DNA of 8,397 bases from JACTUA01 sp035506435. GTDB lineage: Archaea; Halobacteriota; Methanomicrobia; Methanomicrobiales; JACTUA01. Numbering within the stretch: the first letter of the stretch is position 1; each line of letters opens with the position of its first letter. This document shows, piece after piece, positions 1-4,908 of the stretch. Position numbers and translations under genes: made by a program. The notes under the pieces were generated by a model. The model made no database searches. It had not been told where the DNA came from and was given only the letters and a program-made list of their open reading frames with translations. The stretch is from assembly GCA_035506435.1 (NCBI GenBank), contig DATJPK010000080.1:1-8397 (forward strand), read 5' to 3'.

Positions 1-117
1 GGCCACTATGTCTATACCATGATGGACCTTGGCGAGGCCCTCCTCGCCCTCGTCATTTTCGCACTCGTGATGTTCGCCATCGCCTGGCGCACCTTTGAGA
101 AAGCGGTGGTGACGTGA
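1..117 (+). CDS. C-terminal fragment of a membrane protein (possibly an ABC-2-type permease)
   Basis: Frame 1 is open from the left edge to the TGA at 115-117 and gives 38 residues; the start lies outside the window. After a short polar stretch there is one strongly hydrophobic segment (about residues 14-30, rich in Leu, Ala, Val, Ile and Phe) that ends in a basic/aromatic boundary (WRTFEK) and a short tail. That is the usual look of a last transmembrane helix with a cytoplasmic end. ABC-2-type transporter permeases often finish this way, but the fragment has no diagnostic motif, so the family is a guess. The reading frame keeps G/C at most third positions, as the other genes here do. The stop lies 39 bases before the preferred start of the methyltransferase gene, so the two may be co-transcribed. 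Confidence 0.55.
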   Translation, partial: GHYVYTMMDLGEALLALVIFALVMFAIAWRTFEKAVVT

Positions 118-156
118 GGTGCCGGGTTGACAGTGGGTCCCGGGACGGATGCAGGT

Positions 157-903
157 ATGGTAGGCGCCGGTGAGGCTGCGGAGATCACCATCCTCCACGA
201 AGATTTCCTTGCCACGGGGTCCATCCCCAAGGGTTCCGTGGACCTGATCGTCACCTCGCCGCCCTACAACGTGAGTATCCCGTACACCTCCGTGCGGGAC
301 GACATCTCGTATACTGAATACCTGGACTTCACCCGCCGGTGGCTGGAGAAGGCCGGGACGCTCATGAAACCCGACGGGAGGATGTGCCTGAACATACCGC
401 TCGACAAGAACCTTGGCGGCCAGCAGTCGGTATACGCGGATATCCTCGGCCTCGCCAAGGAACGGGGCTGGCGCTACCATGCAACGGTCATCTGGAACGA
501 GCAGAACATCTCCCGCCGGACGGCCTGGGGGTCCTGGCTCTCGGCGAGCGCCCCGTACGTCATCGCCCCCGTCGAGACCATCGCTATACTCTACCGGGAG
601 CACTGGAAAAAGGACTGTCCCGGGACCTCGGACATTACCCGCGACGAGTTCATCGCCTGGACGAACGGGATGTGGACCTTCTCCGGAGAGAAACGGAGAA
701 GGGCGAACCACCCGGCCCCCTTCCCCCTCGAGCTCCCCACCCGGTGCATCAAGCTCTTTACCTACGTCGGGGATACCGTGCTCGACCCCTTCATGGGAAG
801 CGGAACGACGCTCCTTGCCTGCCGGAACCTGGGGAGAAGGGGCATCGGGGTTGACATCGACCCCGCCTACTGCGAGGTGGCAAAAAAGAGGCTCTCCCGG
901 TGA
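157..903 (+). CDS. Solitary beta-class site-specific DNA methyltransferase (N4-cytosine or N6-adenine)
   Basis: This protein would transfer a methyl group from S-adenosylmethionine to the exocyclic amino group of a base in a specific DNA site. With the ATG at 157 it has 248 residues. Catalytic motif IV (TSPPYN) is at about residues 33-38, a HPAPFP motif is at 185-190, and the AdoMet-binding motif I (DPFMGSGT) is near the C terminus at about 210-217, followed by GIGVDIDPAYC. Motif IV preceding motif I defines the beta class. SPPY is more typical of N4-cytosine enzymes, but some N6-adenine enzymes carry it. A TTG at 127 has a GAGGTG Shine-Dalgarno match at 116-121. However, codons 127-156 lose the strong G/C third-position bias, so ATG 157 is preferred; the choice is uncertain. 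No endonuclease gene is adjacent, which suggests an orphan enzyme with a regulatory or epigenetic role. Confidence 0.93.
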   Translation: MVGAGEAAEITILHEDFLATGSIPKGSVDLIVTSPPYNVSIPYTSVRDDISYTEYLDFTRRWLEKAGTLMKPDGRMCLNIPLDKNLGGQQSVYADILGLAKERGWRYHATVIWNEQNISRRTAWGSWLSASAPYVIAPVETIAILYREHWKKDCPGTSDITRDEFIAWTNGMWTFSGEKRRRANHPAPFPLELPTRCIKLFTYVGDTVLDPFMGSGTTLLACRNLGRRGIGVDIDPAYCEVAKKRLSR

Positions 904-924
904 GGGGGGAGGGTTACCGGGCCT

Positions 925-1428
925 TCACTGCACTTCCCTGAACTTCTTCTTAAACGCCTTGCAGATGGGGCACTGGTCGGGCACCGTGTCGAGGAAGATG
1001 TTCCCGCAGACCGGGCAGAGGAAGATCTTCGACGCGGCGAGGTCGCGCTTGCCCTGAACGGCGGCAAGTGCCGCCTTGTAGTGGCCGGCATGGACCTCCT
1101 CGGCCTTCATCGCGTAGGTGAAGGCGATCTCGGCCTCGGCCTGCATCCCCTCGGACTTCGCCGTGGCGATGAACCCGGGGTACATGGAGGTGAACTCGTG
1201 GGTCTCCCCCTCGATCCCCTTCTTCAGGTTTTCCTCGGTCGTCCCGATGGCCCCGAGCGTCCTCAGGAGCCGGCGGGCATGGATGGCCTCGGCCTCGGAG
1301 GCGGCCCTGAAGAGTTTTGCAACGGTCCTGAAGCCTTTCTCGTCGGCCTCTTCGGAGAAGCCGGCGTATTTCCGGTTTGCCTGGGACTCGCCAGCAAGGG
1401 CGGCCATGAGGTTCTCTCTGGTCGTCAT
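925..1428 (-). CDS. rbr: Rubrerythrin (diiron peroxidase with C-terminal rubredoxin domain)
   Basis: Rubrerythrins reduce hydrogen peroxide to water in the cytoplasm of anaerobes, taking electrons through a rubredoxin-type FeCys4 site. The 167-residue protein is of full family length. The four-helix diiron domain spans about residues 1-125. Likely ligands are E14, E47 with H50 (EAEAIHA), the GETHEF segment (E75/E78), and E110 with H113 (AEEVH). The C-terminal rubredoxin domain has both knuckles, C138-P-V-C141-G and C153-P-I-C156. The gene is convergent with the methyltransferase (21-base gap) and divergent from the lipoprotein gene. A TATA-like element at 1451-1460 with an A-rich BRE-like stretch just upstream would place transcription start close to the ATG, so the message is probably near-leaderless. 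It is the first of several peroxide-defence genes in the window. Confidence 0.97.
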   Translation of the reverse strand: MTTRENLMAALAGESQANRKYAGFSEEADEKGFRTVAKLFRAASEAEAIHARRLLRTLGAIGTTEENLKKGIEGETHEFTSMYPGFIATAKSEGMQAEAEIAFTYAMKAEEVHAGHYKAALAAVQGKRDLAASKIFLCPVCGNIFLDTVPDQCPICKAFKKKFREVQ

Positions 1429-1450
1429 ACCATGCTAATAATGCCGGCTC

Positions 1451-1460
1451 CCTGATAAGC
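1451..1460 (-). promoter_or_regulatory. Probable TATA box of the rubrerythrin gene
   Basis: Read on the minus strand, GCTTATCAGG is preceded by the A-rich BRE-like CAAAAAC. The element centre is about 28 bases ahead of the ATG at 1428, the usual archaeal TATA-to-start distance for a leaderless or short-leader transcript. The match is imperfect. The TTAAATA at 1491-1498, read in reverse, is an alternative that would give a leader of about 40 bases. Confidence 0.4.
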
Positions 1461-1490
1461 GTTTTTGGTCCATCCTTCCGCCCGGGAATC

Positions 1491-1498
1491 TATTTAAG
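1491..1498 (+). promoter_or_regulatory. Probable TATA box of the lipoprotein gene
   Basis: TATTTAAG follows a purine-rich GGGAATC that could serve as BRE and is centred about 27 bases before the ATG at 1522. A purine-rich AGGGAAGAAAAGACAGGT lies between it and the start. Placement and sequence fit the archaeal promoter consensus. Confidence 0.5.
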
Positions 1499-1521
1499 CA
1501 TACAGGGAAGAAAAGACAGGT

Positions 1522-2085
1522 ATGAACGCCAGATTGGGAAAAGTCCTCATATTATTCCTTTGCGGGACCCTCCTCTTCATCGCGGGCTGCGCGACCACCC
1601 CCCCGCCCCCGGCGGTCACCCCCACTCCCACCGGCGCGTCCCAGCAGGTGACCCCCGCGAACACCGATATGGGAACTATCATCGCTCTTCTCAGGAGCAT
1701 CGACGACCAGGTTAACCTCGTCGCCACGAATACGAAGCCGCAGGCCGGGGCGGCCGCCTTCGGGAACATCGTTCTCTTCGATTACGGGGGAAACACGGCC
1801 AATACCATCACGAACGGGAGCTCGGTCATCGCCCTCCCGCAGGGCACCTGCGATATCGCGGTCTACGGGGACTCGGTCCGGATGTTCATCACCGCCGAGG
1901 AGCTGAAGGACTATAGCTCTGTCCGGTACAACCGGAACTACCAGGCCTGCGCCGATGTGTACGTCTGCAGGAGGACGGTAACCCTCAACTCGGACTTCGC
2001 GTACCTCTTCCTCACCTACAAACCCTATATCGATACGTACCGCCTGACCCGGGTCACCCTCTCGTACCGGTGCAACCAGGCCTGA
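1522..2085 (+). CDS. Secreted lipoprotein of unknown function
   Basis: The 187-residue protein starts with a basic N terminus (NARLGK), a hydrophobic core of about 14 residues, and a lipobox-like FIAGC ending at C23, so it is probably exported and lipid-anchored at the outer face of the membrane. A Pro/Thr linker (about residues 24-46, PPPP and TPTPT) follows, as is common between the anchor and the exposed domain of archaeal surface proteins. The mature domain (about 50-187) is rich in beta-prone segments and aromatic residues. It has four cysteines, C110, C143, C149 and C184, which could form two disulfides. I recognise no catalytic motif or family. It has its own promoter, is divergent from rubrerythrin, and is followed by a T-run; nothing ties it functionally to its redox neighbours. 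Confidence 0.8.
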   Translation: MNARLGKVLILFLCGTLLFIAGCATTPPPPAVTPTPTGASQQVTPANTDMGTIIALLRSIDDQVNLVATNTKPQAGAAAFGNIVLFDYGGNTANTITNGSSVIALPQGTCDIAVYGDSVRMFITAEELKDYSSVRYNRNYQACADVYVCRRTVTLNSDFAYLFLTYKPYIDTYRLTRVTLSYRCNQA

Positions 2086-2089
2086 TACC

Positions 2090-2100
2090 CTCCTTTTTTC
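2090..2100 (+). terminator. T-rich terminator after the lipoprotein gene
   Basis: A pyrimidine tract with six consecutive T (2094-2099) begins a few bases after the stop at 2083-2085. Archaeal RNA polymerase terminates at such oligo-T tracts without needing a strong hairpin. The convergent flavodoxin-family gene ends at 2104, so the tract sits between the two stops. Confidence 0.5.
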
Positions 2101-2103
2101 CCG

Positions 2104-2697
2104 TCAGCCCGCGAGTGCGGACCCCAGCTCGAACCCCTTCCGGTAGGCAAGGTCCATGAGATCGGGCCGGGTGTGGATGTCCCTGATGGTATCCATATCC
2201 GGAACAAGGATTTCCCCGGCAGGCCGGCAGTCGATGATGTCGAGAAAGGCCGCCACCGTCGCCTTCGCCCCGTCAAAGACCGTCGGGATCTTCATCCCCG
2301 AGATGGCAATGAGGAGGCAGAGCCTCGCACCCCGTTTCTCCTTCGGGACAAGGGACTTTTTCCGCATGTACTTTGCCATGAAGAAGACCTGGAACCGGTC
2401 CATGAGAGACTTGAGCTTTCCCGGGATGCCCATCGTCATGATCGGGGTCGCGATGATAAGGCCGTCGAGGTCGCGGAACTTCTGGTACAGGGGGGTAAGC
2501 TCATCCTCCATCTGGCATCCCTCGTGGTCCCGGCAAAAAAGGATCTCCTGGCAGGGCTCGAAGTCGAGGAACGGGACCACGATCTTTTCGACCGTTGCCC
2601 CGGAGTCCTCTGCCCCCCTGATTGCCTGGTCCAGGAGGGCCGCGGTGTTCCCGGCAGGGAGGGGGCTACCGAGGAGGGCGATGACCTTCTTTCCCAT
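2104..2697 (-). CDS. Flavodoxin-fold NAD(P)H/FMN oxidoreductase, iron-sulfur flavoprotein relative with three cysteines
   Basis: The protein (197 residues from the preferred ATG at 2697) binds FMN through an N-terminal phosphate loop, LLGSPLPAGNTAALL (about 8-22), followed by the ATPIMTMGIPGKLKSLMDR segment typical of the flavodoxin_2/iron-sulfur flavoprotein group. The cysteine region is C49-x5-C55-x5-C61. The two paralogues at 4909 and 5526 have CxxCxxCx5C, so this copy lacks the second cysteine (I52) and may hold no cluster or an atypical one. An in-frame ATG at 2709 would add four residues. A TATA-like GTTTAAC at 2723-2730 predicts transcription start near 2700, downstream of that codon, which favours 2697. 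The gene is divergent from the rubredoxin-like gene, a plausible redox partner. Its physiological substrate is unknown. Confidence 0.88.
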   Translation of the reverse strand: MGKKVIALLGSPLPAGNTAALLDQAIRGAEDSGATVEKIVVPFLDFEPCQEILFCRDHEGCQMEDELTPLYQKFRDLDGLIIATPIMTMGIPGKLKSLMDRFQVFFMAKYMRKKSLVPKEKRGARLCLLIAISGMKIPTVFDGAKATVAAFLDIIDCRPAGEILVPDMDTIRDIHTRPDLMDLAYRKGFELGSALAG

Positions 2698-2722
2698 ACC
2701 CCTGACCATCCCCTTCGCAGGT

Positions 2723-2730
2723 GTTAAACC
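2723..2730 (-). promoter_or_regulatory. Probable TATA box of the flavodoxin-family gene
   Basis: The minus strand reads GGTTTAAC after a purine-rich GAAAGAAG. Its centre is about 29 bases from the ATG at 2697, consistent with a transcript beginning a few bases ahead of that start. It excludes the upstream ATG at 2709 if used. Confidence 0.45.
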
Positions 2731-2770
2731 CTTCTTTCATTTCCGGGCAGGAATCCGTTTTTTAGAAACC

Positions 2771-2780
2771 GATAAATAAC
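2771..2780 (+). promoter_or_regulatory. Probable TATA box of the rubredoxin-like gene
   Basis: GATAAATAAC lies in the most A/T-rich part of the divergent intergenic region and predicts transcription start near 2800. A Shine-Dalgarno match GAGGT at 2801-2805 is six bases before the ATG at 2812. An upstream TTTTTTAG (about 2758-2765) is an alternative that would leave the ribosome-binding site fully inside the leader. Confidence 0.45.
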
Positions 2781-2811
2781 AATACGCATCAAGAAAGAGA
2801 GAGGTAATCCT

Positions 2812-3048
2812 ATGGCGAAAGAGAAGTCGAAGCCAGCAAAGGCCGGGTCCAAGGGGGAGCCGGGGAAGTACGTCTGCATCGACTGCGGGTACGAGTTCGA
2901 GCTCTCCTCGAGGGACAAGGAGCTGAAGAAGTGCCCGATGTGCGCCTGCGAGGAGTACAACTGCTTCCCGATGGTCGCCATGCGCCCCGATATCAAGACC
3001 CCCGAGGACGTCAAGAACCCGCCCAAGAAGAGGGAATACCTGAAGTAA
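2812..3048 (+). CDS. Rubredoxin-like / zinc-ribbon protein with a basic N-terminal extension
   Basis: This small protein has 78 residues. A lysine-rich, probably disordered N terminus (about 1-18) leads into a rubredoxin-type core with YVC22-x2-C25-G-Y-E-F and KKC41-P-M-C44. That spacing and the GYEF after the first knuckle resemble rubredoxin and the rubredoxin tail of rubrerythrin, and could bind Fe or Zn. Classic rubredoxin has CPxCG in the second knuckle; here it is CPMCAC, with two extra cysteines, C46 and C51, and the core is followed by a charged proline/lysine-rich tail. It may be an electron carrier for rubrerythrin and peroxiredoxin, or simply a zinc ribbon; the sequence cannot decide. 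It has its own promoter and a clear GAGGT ribosome-binding site. The gap to the desulforedoxin cluster is 69 bases and has a second promoter. Confidence 0.85.
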   Translation: MAKEKSKPAKAGSKGEPGKYVCIDCGYEFELSSRDKELKKCPMCACEEYNCFPMVAMRPDIKTPEDVKNPPKKREYLK

Positions 3049-3053
3049 TCACC

Positions 3054-3062
3054 TTTTTATAG
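3054..3062 (+). promoter_or_regulatory. TATA box of the desulforedoxin-peroxiredoxin cluster
   Basis: CTTTTTATAG begins six bases after the stop of the rubredoxin-like gene, which makes it a good TATA element with predicted transcription start near 3084. The same T5 tract may serve as a weak terminator for the upstream gene. Confidence 0.5.
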
Positions 3063-3099
3063 CCTCCGGACCTGTACTCTCCACTGGTGAGCGGAGGCT
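3061..3099 (+). repeat. 8-bp perfect inverted repeat overlapping the desulforedoxin promoter
   Basis: AGCCTCCG at 3061-3068 is the exact reverse complement of CGGAGGCT at 3092-3099, separated by 23 bases. The left arm touches the TATA element and the right arm lies at or just past the predicted transcription start. A repressor operator is the natural reading. A folded leader or chance are alternatives. Confidence 0.4.
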
Positions 3100-3117
3100 C
3101 GGAAAAAGGGGGAAACC

Positions 3118-3243
3118 ATGGTAAACGTCAGGGAAGCGGGAGAGGTCTATGTGTGCCCGGTCTGCGGGAACACGGTCCTCGTCAGGGAGGCCGGCGGCGG
3201 CGAGCTCGTCTGCCACGGCGAACCGATGGTGCTGAAGAAATGA
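3118..3243 (+). CDS. Desulforedoxin-like 41-residue protein, copy 1 (Cys3His variant)
   Basis: The sequence fits the desulforedoxin / desulfoferrodoxin N-terminal domain family, small homodimeric FeS4 proteins that carry electrons or dock with superoxide reductases. Features seen are VYVC13-P-V-C16-GN, the GGGELVC32 segment and GEPM near the end. In desulforedoxin the last two ligands are adjacent cysteines; here the pair is C32-H33, so the metal site would be Cys3His or lack one ligand. The next gene has the normal C-C pair. The two copies match at 25 of 41 positions, so they are a tandem duplication. The ATG at 3118 follows the purine-rich AAAGGGGGAAACC, and the stop is 22 bases before copy 2. 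It is the first gene after the promoter and inverted repeat, so it likely heads an operon ending with peroxiredoxin. Confidence 0.85.
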   Translation: MVNVREAGEVYVCPVCGNTVLVREAGGGELVCHGEPMVLKK

Positions 3244-3265
3244 CCTCTCGGGAAGGATGGTCCGT

Positions 3266-3391
3266 ATGGTGAACGTCTCGGCGGTCGGGCAGGTCTTCGA
3301 GTGCATGATCTGCGGGAACGTGGTCGAAGTGACGGCGGTCGGCGGCGGCGAACTGGTCTGCTGCGGCGAGCCGATGGTGCAGAGGAAGTGA
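3266..3391 (+). CDS. Desulforedoxin-like 41-residue protein, copy 2 (canonical Cys4)
   Basis: This 41-residue protein keeps all four expected ligands: FEC13-M-I-C16-GN, then the adjacent pair C32-C33 in GGGELVCCGEPM. It closely resembles Desulfovibrio desulforedoxin in length and motif order, so it should bind one iron per chain in an FeS4 site and act as a one-electron carrier. ATG 3266 is chosen because it has GGAAGG at 3251-3256 at a good distance and gives the same MVNV start as copy 1. The in-frame ATG at 3257 has no spaced ribosome-binding site. Only four bases separate its stop from the next gene, indicating co-translation with the carboxymuconolactone-decarboxylase-family protein and peroxiredoxin. 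No superoxide reductase domain is attached to either copy or seen nearby. Confidence 0.9.
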   Translation: MVNVSAVGQVFECMICGNVVEVTAVGGGELVCCGEPMVQRK

Positions 3392-3395
3392 GGAT

Positions 3396-3794
3396 ATGGC
3401 AGTGAGAAAAACGACAAAGATCAATCTTGGGAAGAAAGGCAGCGCGAACACGAAGGGCATGAAGGAGCTGGAGAAGAAGATCGGCAAGGTCCCGGTCTTT
3501 TTCGTGGAACTGATGAAGACCCAGCCGGACATGCACGAGGCGATCCTCGCCTTTGACCAGCACATCTGGGACGACGGCGCCCTCTCCCGGAAGACGAAGA
3601 AGATCCTCGCCATCGCCATCGCGGCGGCCCTCAGGGACCAGCATGCGGTGAAGGCCCAGCTCGCCGGGGCAAAGCGCCTCGGGGTTTCCCCGGACGAGAT
3701 CGAGGAGGCCCTCCGGGTCACCTTCCTCCTCTCCGGGATGCCCGCCTACGTCTACGGCAGGGCGGCGATGGACGACATCATGGGGCGGGACTGA
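3396..3794 (+). CDS. Carboxymuconolactone decarboxylase (AhpD-like) family protein lacking redox cysteines
   Basis: This is a 132-residue all-helical protein. The family signature covers about residues 60-117: LSRKTKKILAIAIAAAL, then AKRLGVSPDEIEEALRVTFLLSGMPA. In the AhpD branch the helix after AIAxAL holds CxxCxxxH, the dithiol that recycles peroxiredoxin. Here the aligned residues read D81-QH-A84-VKA-Q88, and the whole protein has no cysteine. It therefore cannot work as a thiol reductase in the AhpD way. A decarboxylase-type, structural or ligand-binding role is possible. The N terminus is lysine-rich (about 4-31). It starts four bases after copy 2 with GTGAGG at 3388-3393 and ends three bases before peroxiredoxin, so its cellular role is probably linked to that enzyme. 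Confidence 0.9.
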   Translation: MAVRKTTKINLGKKGSANTKGMKELEKKIGKVPVFFVELMKTQPDMHEAILAFDQHIWDDGALSRKTKKILAIAIAAALRDQHAVKAQLAGAKRLGVSPDEIEEALRVTFLLSGMPAYVYGRAAMDDIMGRD

Positions 3795-3797
3795 TCC

Positions 3798-4439
3798 ATG
3801 GCCGACGAGGCCGTCACCCTCCCCGTCATCGGGGAGCCGGCCCCGGACTTCGAGGCTGACACCACCCAGGGGCCGATATCGCTCTCGTCCCTGAAGGGAA
3901 AGTGGGTGGTGCTCTTCTCCCACCCCGCGGACTTTACCCCGGTCTGCACCACGGAGTTCCTCGCCTTTGCGGCGATCCATGACGAGCTCAGGGCCCTGAA
4001 CGTCCAGTTGATCGGCCTTTCGGTGGACAGCATCTCGGCGCACCTCGCCTGGGTAAGGAACATCAGGGAGAAGATGGGCGTGACCATCCCCTTCCCGATT
4101 ATCGCCGACCTCACCATGAAGGTCGCGAAGCGGTACGGGATGATCCACCCCGGGCAGTCCACCACGGCAGCGGTCCGCTGTGTCTTCTTCATCGACGACA
4201 AGGGGATCATGAGGGCGATGATCTACTACCCGCTCCAGAACGGGCGGTTCATGCCCGAGATCCTCCGGCTCGTGAAGGCGCTCCAGACCGTCGACAAGTA
4301 CAAGGTATCGACGCCTGCCAACTGGCAGCCGGGGGACAAGGTCGTGGTCCCCGCGCCGAAGACCACGGCCGACCTGGAGAAACGCCTCTCGGAGGGGCTT
4401 GACTGCAGGGAATGGTACCTCTGCTTTAAGAAGATCTGA
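3798..4439 (+). CDS. Archaeal Prx6-type peroxiredoxin (thioredoxin-dependent peroxidase class)
   Basis: Peroxiredoxins reduce hydrogen peroxide and organic peroxides through a cysteine thiol in the cytoplasm. The 213 residues begin with the thioredoxin-fold core. The catalytic motif P43-ADFTPVC50 holds the peroxidatic cysteine, and R127 in AVRCVFFIDD is the likely active-site arginine. The long C-terminal arm (about 165-213) ends with DC203-REWYLC209-FKKI. This layout matches characterised archaeal enzymes such as that of Aeropyrum pernix, where the peroxidatic Cys50 pairs with the last C-terminal cysteine. By analogy C209 would resolve C50 and C203 would be secondary. It is the last gene of the desulforedoxin cluster. 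Its stop is two bases from the end of the convergent HEAT-repeat gene, leaving no room for a separate terminator. Confidence 0.96.
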   Translation: MADEAVTLPVIGEPAPDFEADTTQGPISLSSLKGKWVVLFSHPADFTPVCTTEFLAFAAIHDELRALNVQLIGLSVDSISAHLAWVRNIREKMGVTIPFPIIADLTMKVAKRYGMIHPGQSTTAAVRCVFFIDDKGIMRAMIYYPLQNGRFMPEILRLVKALQTVDKYKVSTPANWQPGDKVVVPAPKTTADLEKRLSEGLDCREWYLCFKKI

Positions 4440-4441
4440 TC

Positions 4442-4819
4442 TCAATTTCCCCGTTCATTTTCCCACGGGTTCACCCAGGCCTCGCCACCGTGGCTTTTCC
4501 TCGCGATGGTCTGCATCGCCTCTTCGATCATCTCCTTCACCGAGTCCATCTCGTTGAGCATGGCCCGCCGGAGCGGAATGACCGCCCGGGGATCGCCAAG
4601 CTCGCCCAAGGCCCAGGCCGCCTTCCGCCGCACCCGCCAGTCGCGGTCCTTCAGGAGCTGGACGAGAGGGCCGAGCGCCCGCGGGTCCCCGGACCGGGCG
4701 AGGCCCTCGGCGGCCTTCCACCGCCGGGACGGGTCCTCGTCGGAGAGCAGCGAGAGGAGGTGGTTCCACCCCGCATCTTCGCCGGTGGCCGGATGGTTCT
4801 CCCTGTCCTCCTCTCCCAT
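4442..4819 (-). CDS. Small HEAT-repeat (PBS-lyase-type) protein
   Basis: The 125-residue protein is built of two clear HEAT-like repeats: about residues 18-48 (WNHLLSLLSDEDPSRRWKAA, then GLARSGDPRA) and 49-79 (LGPLVQLLKDRDWRVRRKAA, then ALGELGDPRA). A third, diverged repeat is at about 80-108, and a charged C-terminal tail follows. Such proteins are helical scaffolds for protein-protein contact, and no enzyme motif is present. The frame remains open to an ATG at 4903. That extension uses TTA, AAA, CTA and CTT codons, rare in this GC-rich window, contains the window's only CTAG, and overlaps the A/T-rich promoter region. I therefore choose ATG 4819, although no Shine-Dalgarno sequence is visible there. 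The partner is unknown. Confidence 0.82.
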   Translation of the reverse strand: MGEEDRENHPATGEDAGWNHLLSLLSDEDPSRRWKAAEGLARSGDPRALGPLVQLLKDRDWRVRRKAAWALGELGDPRAVIPLRRAMLNEMDSVKEMIEEAMQTIARKSHGGEAWVNPWENERGN

Positions 4820-4876
4820 GGTGAGGGAGGTAGGTATCTCATTCAGGTGAATGTTTCGCCCCGATCCAAGCTCTAG

Positions 4877-4885
4877 CTTTTTTAA
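4877..4885 (+). promoter_or_regulatory. TATA box of the iron-sulfur flavoprotein pair, possibly used in both directions
   Basis: CTTTTTTAAC is centred about 28 bases before the ATG at 4909, so the plus-strand transcript would be near-leaderless. Read on the other strand it is GTTAAAAAAG, also TATA-like, and would start transcription near 4856, ahead of the HEAT-repeat start at 4819. Confidence 0.45.
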
Positions 4886-4908
4886 CTCCGCAGGATGAAG
4901 CATGAGTC

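Noticed and set aside
1..1430. Restriction-modification system around the methyltransferase
   Set aside because: The neighbours are a membrane-protein tail and rubrerythrin. No endonuclease-like gene is present in the window, although one could lie to the left beyond the membrane-protein gene.
2173..2727. 184-codon plus-strand frame opposite the flavodoxin-family gene
   Set aside because: Low-complexity Arg/Asp-rich translation, antisense to a gene with clear FMN-binding motifs.
3147..4445. 432-codon open frame on the minus strand opposite the carboxymuconolactone-decarboxylase-family and peroxiredoxin genes
   Set aside because: Its translation is rich in Arg, Gly, Asp and His with no motif, and it lies antisense to well-supported genes. 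High third-position G/C in the real genes removes stops in this frame.
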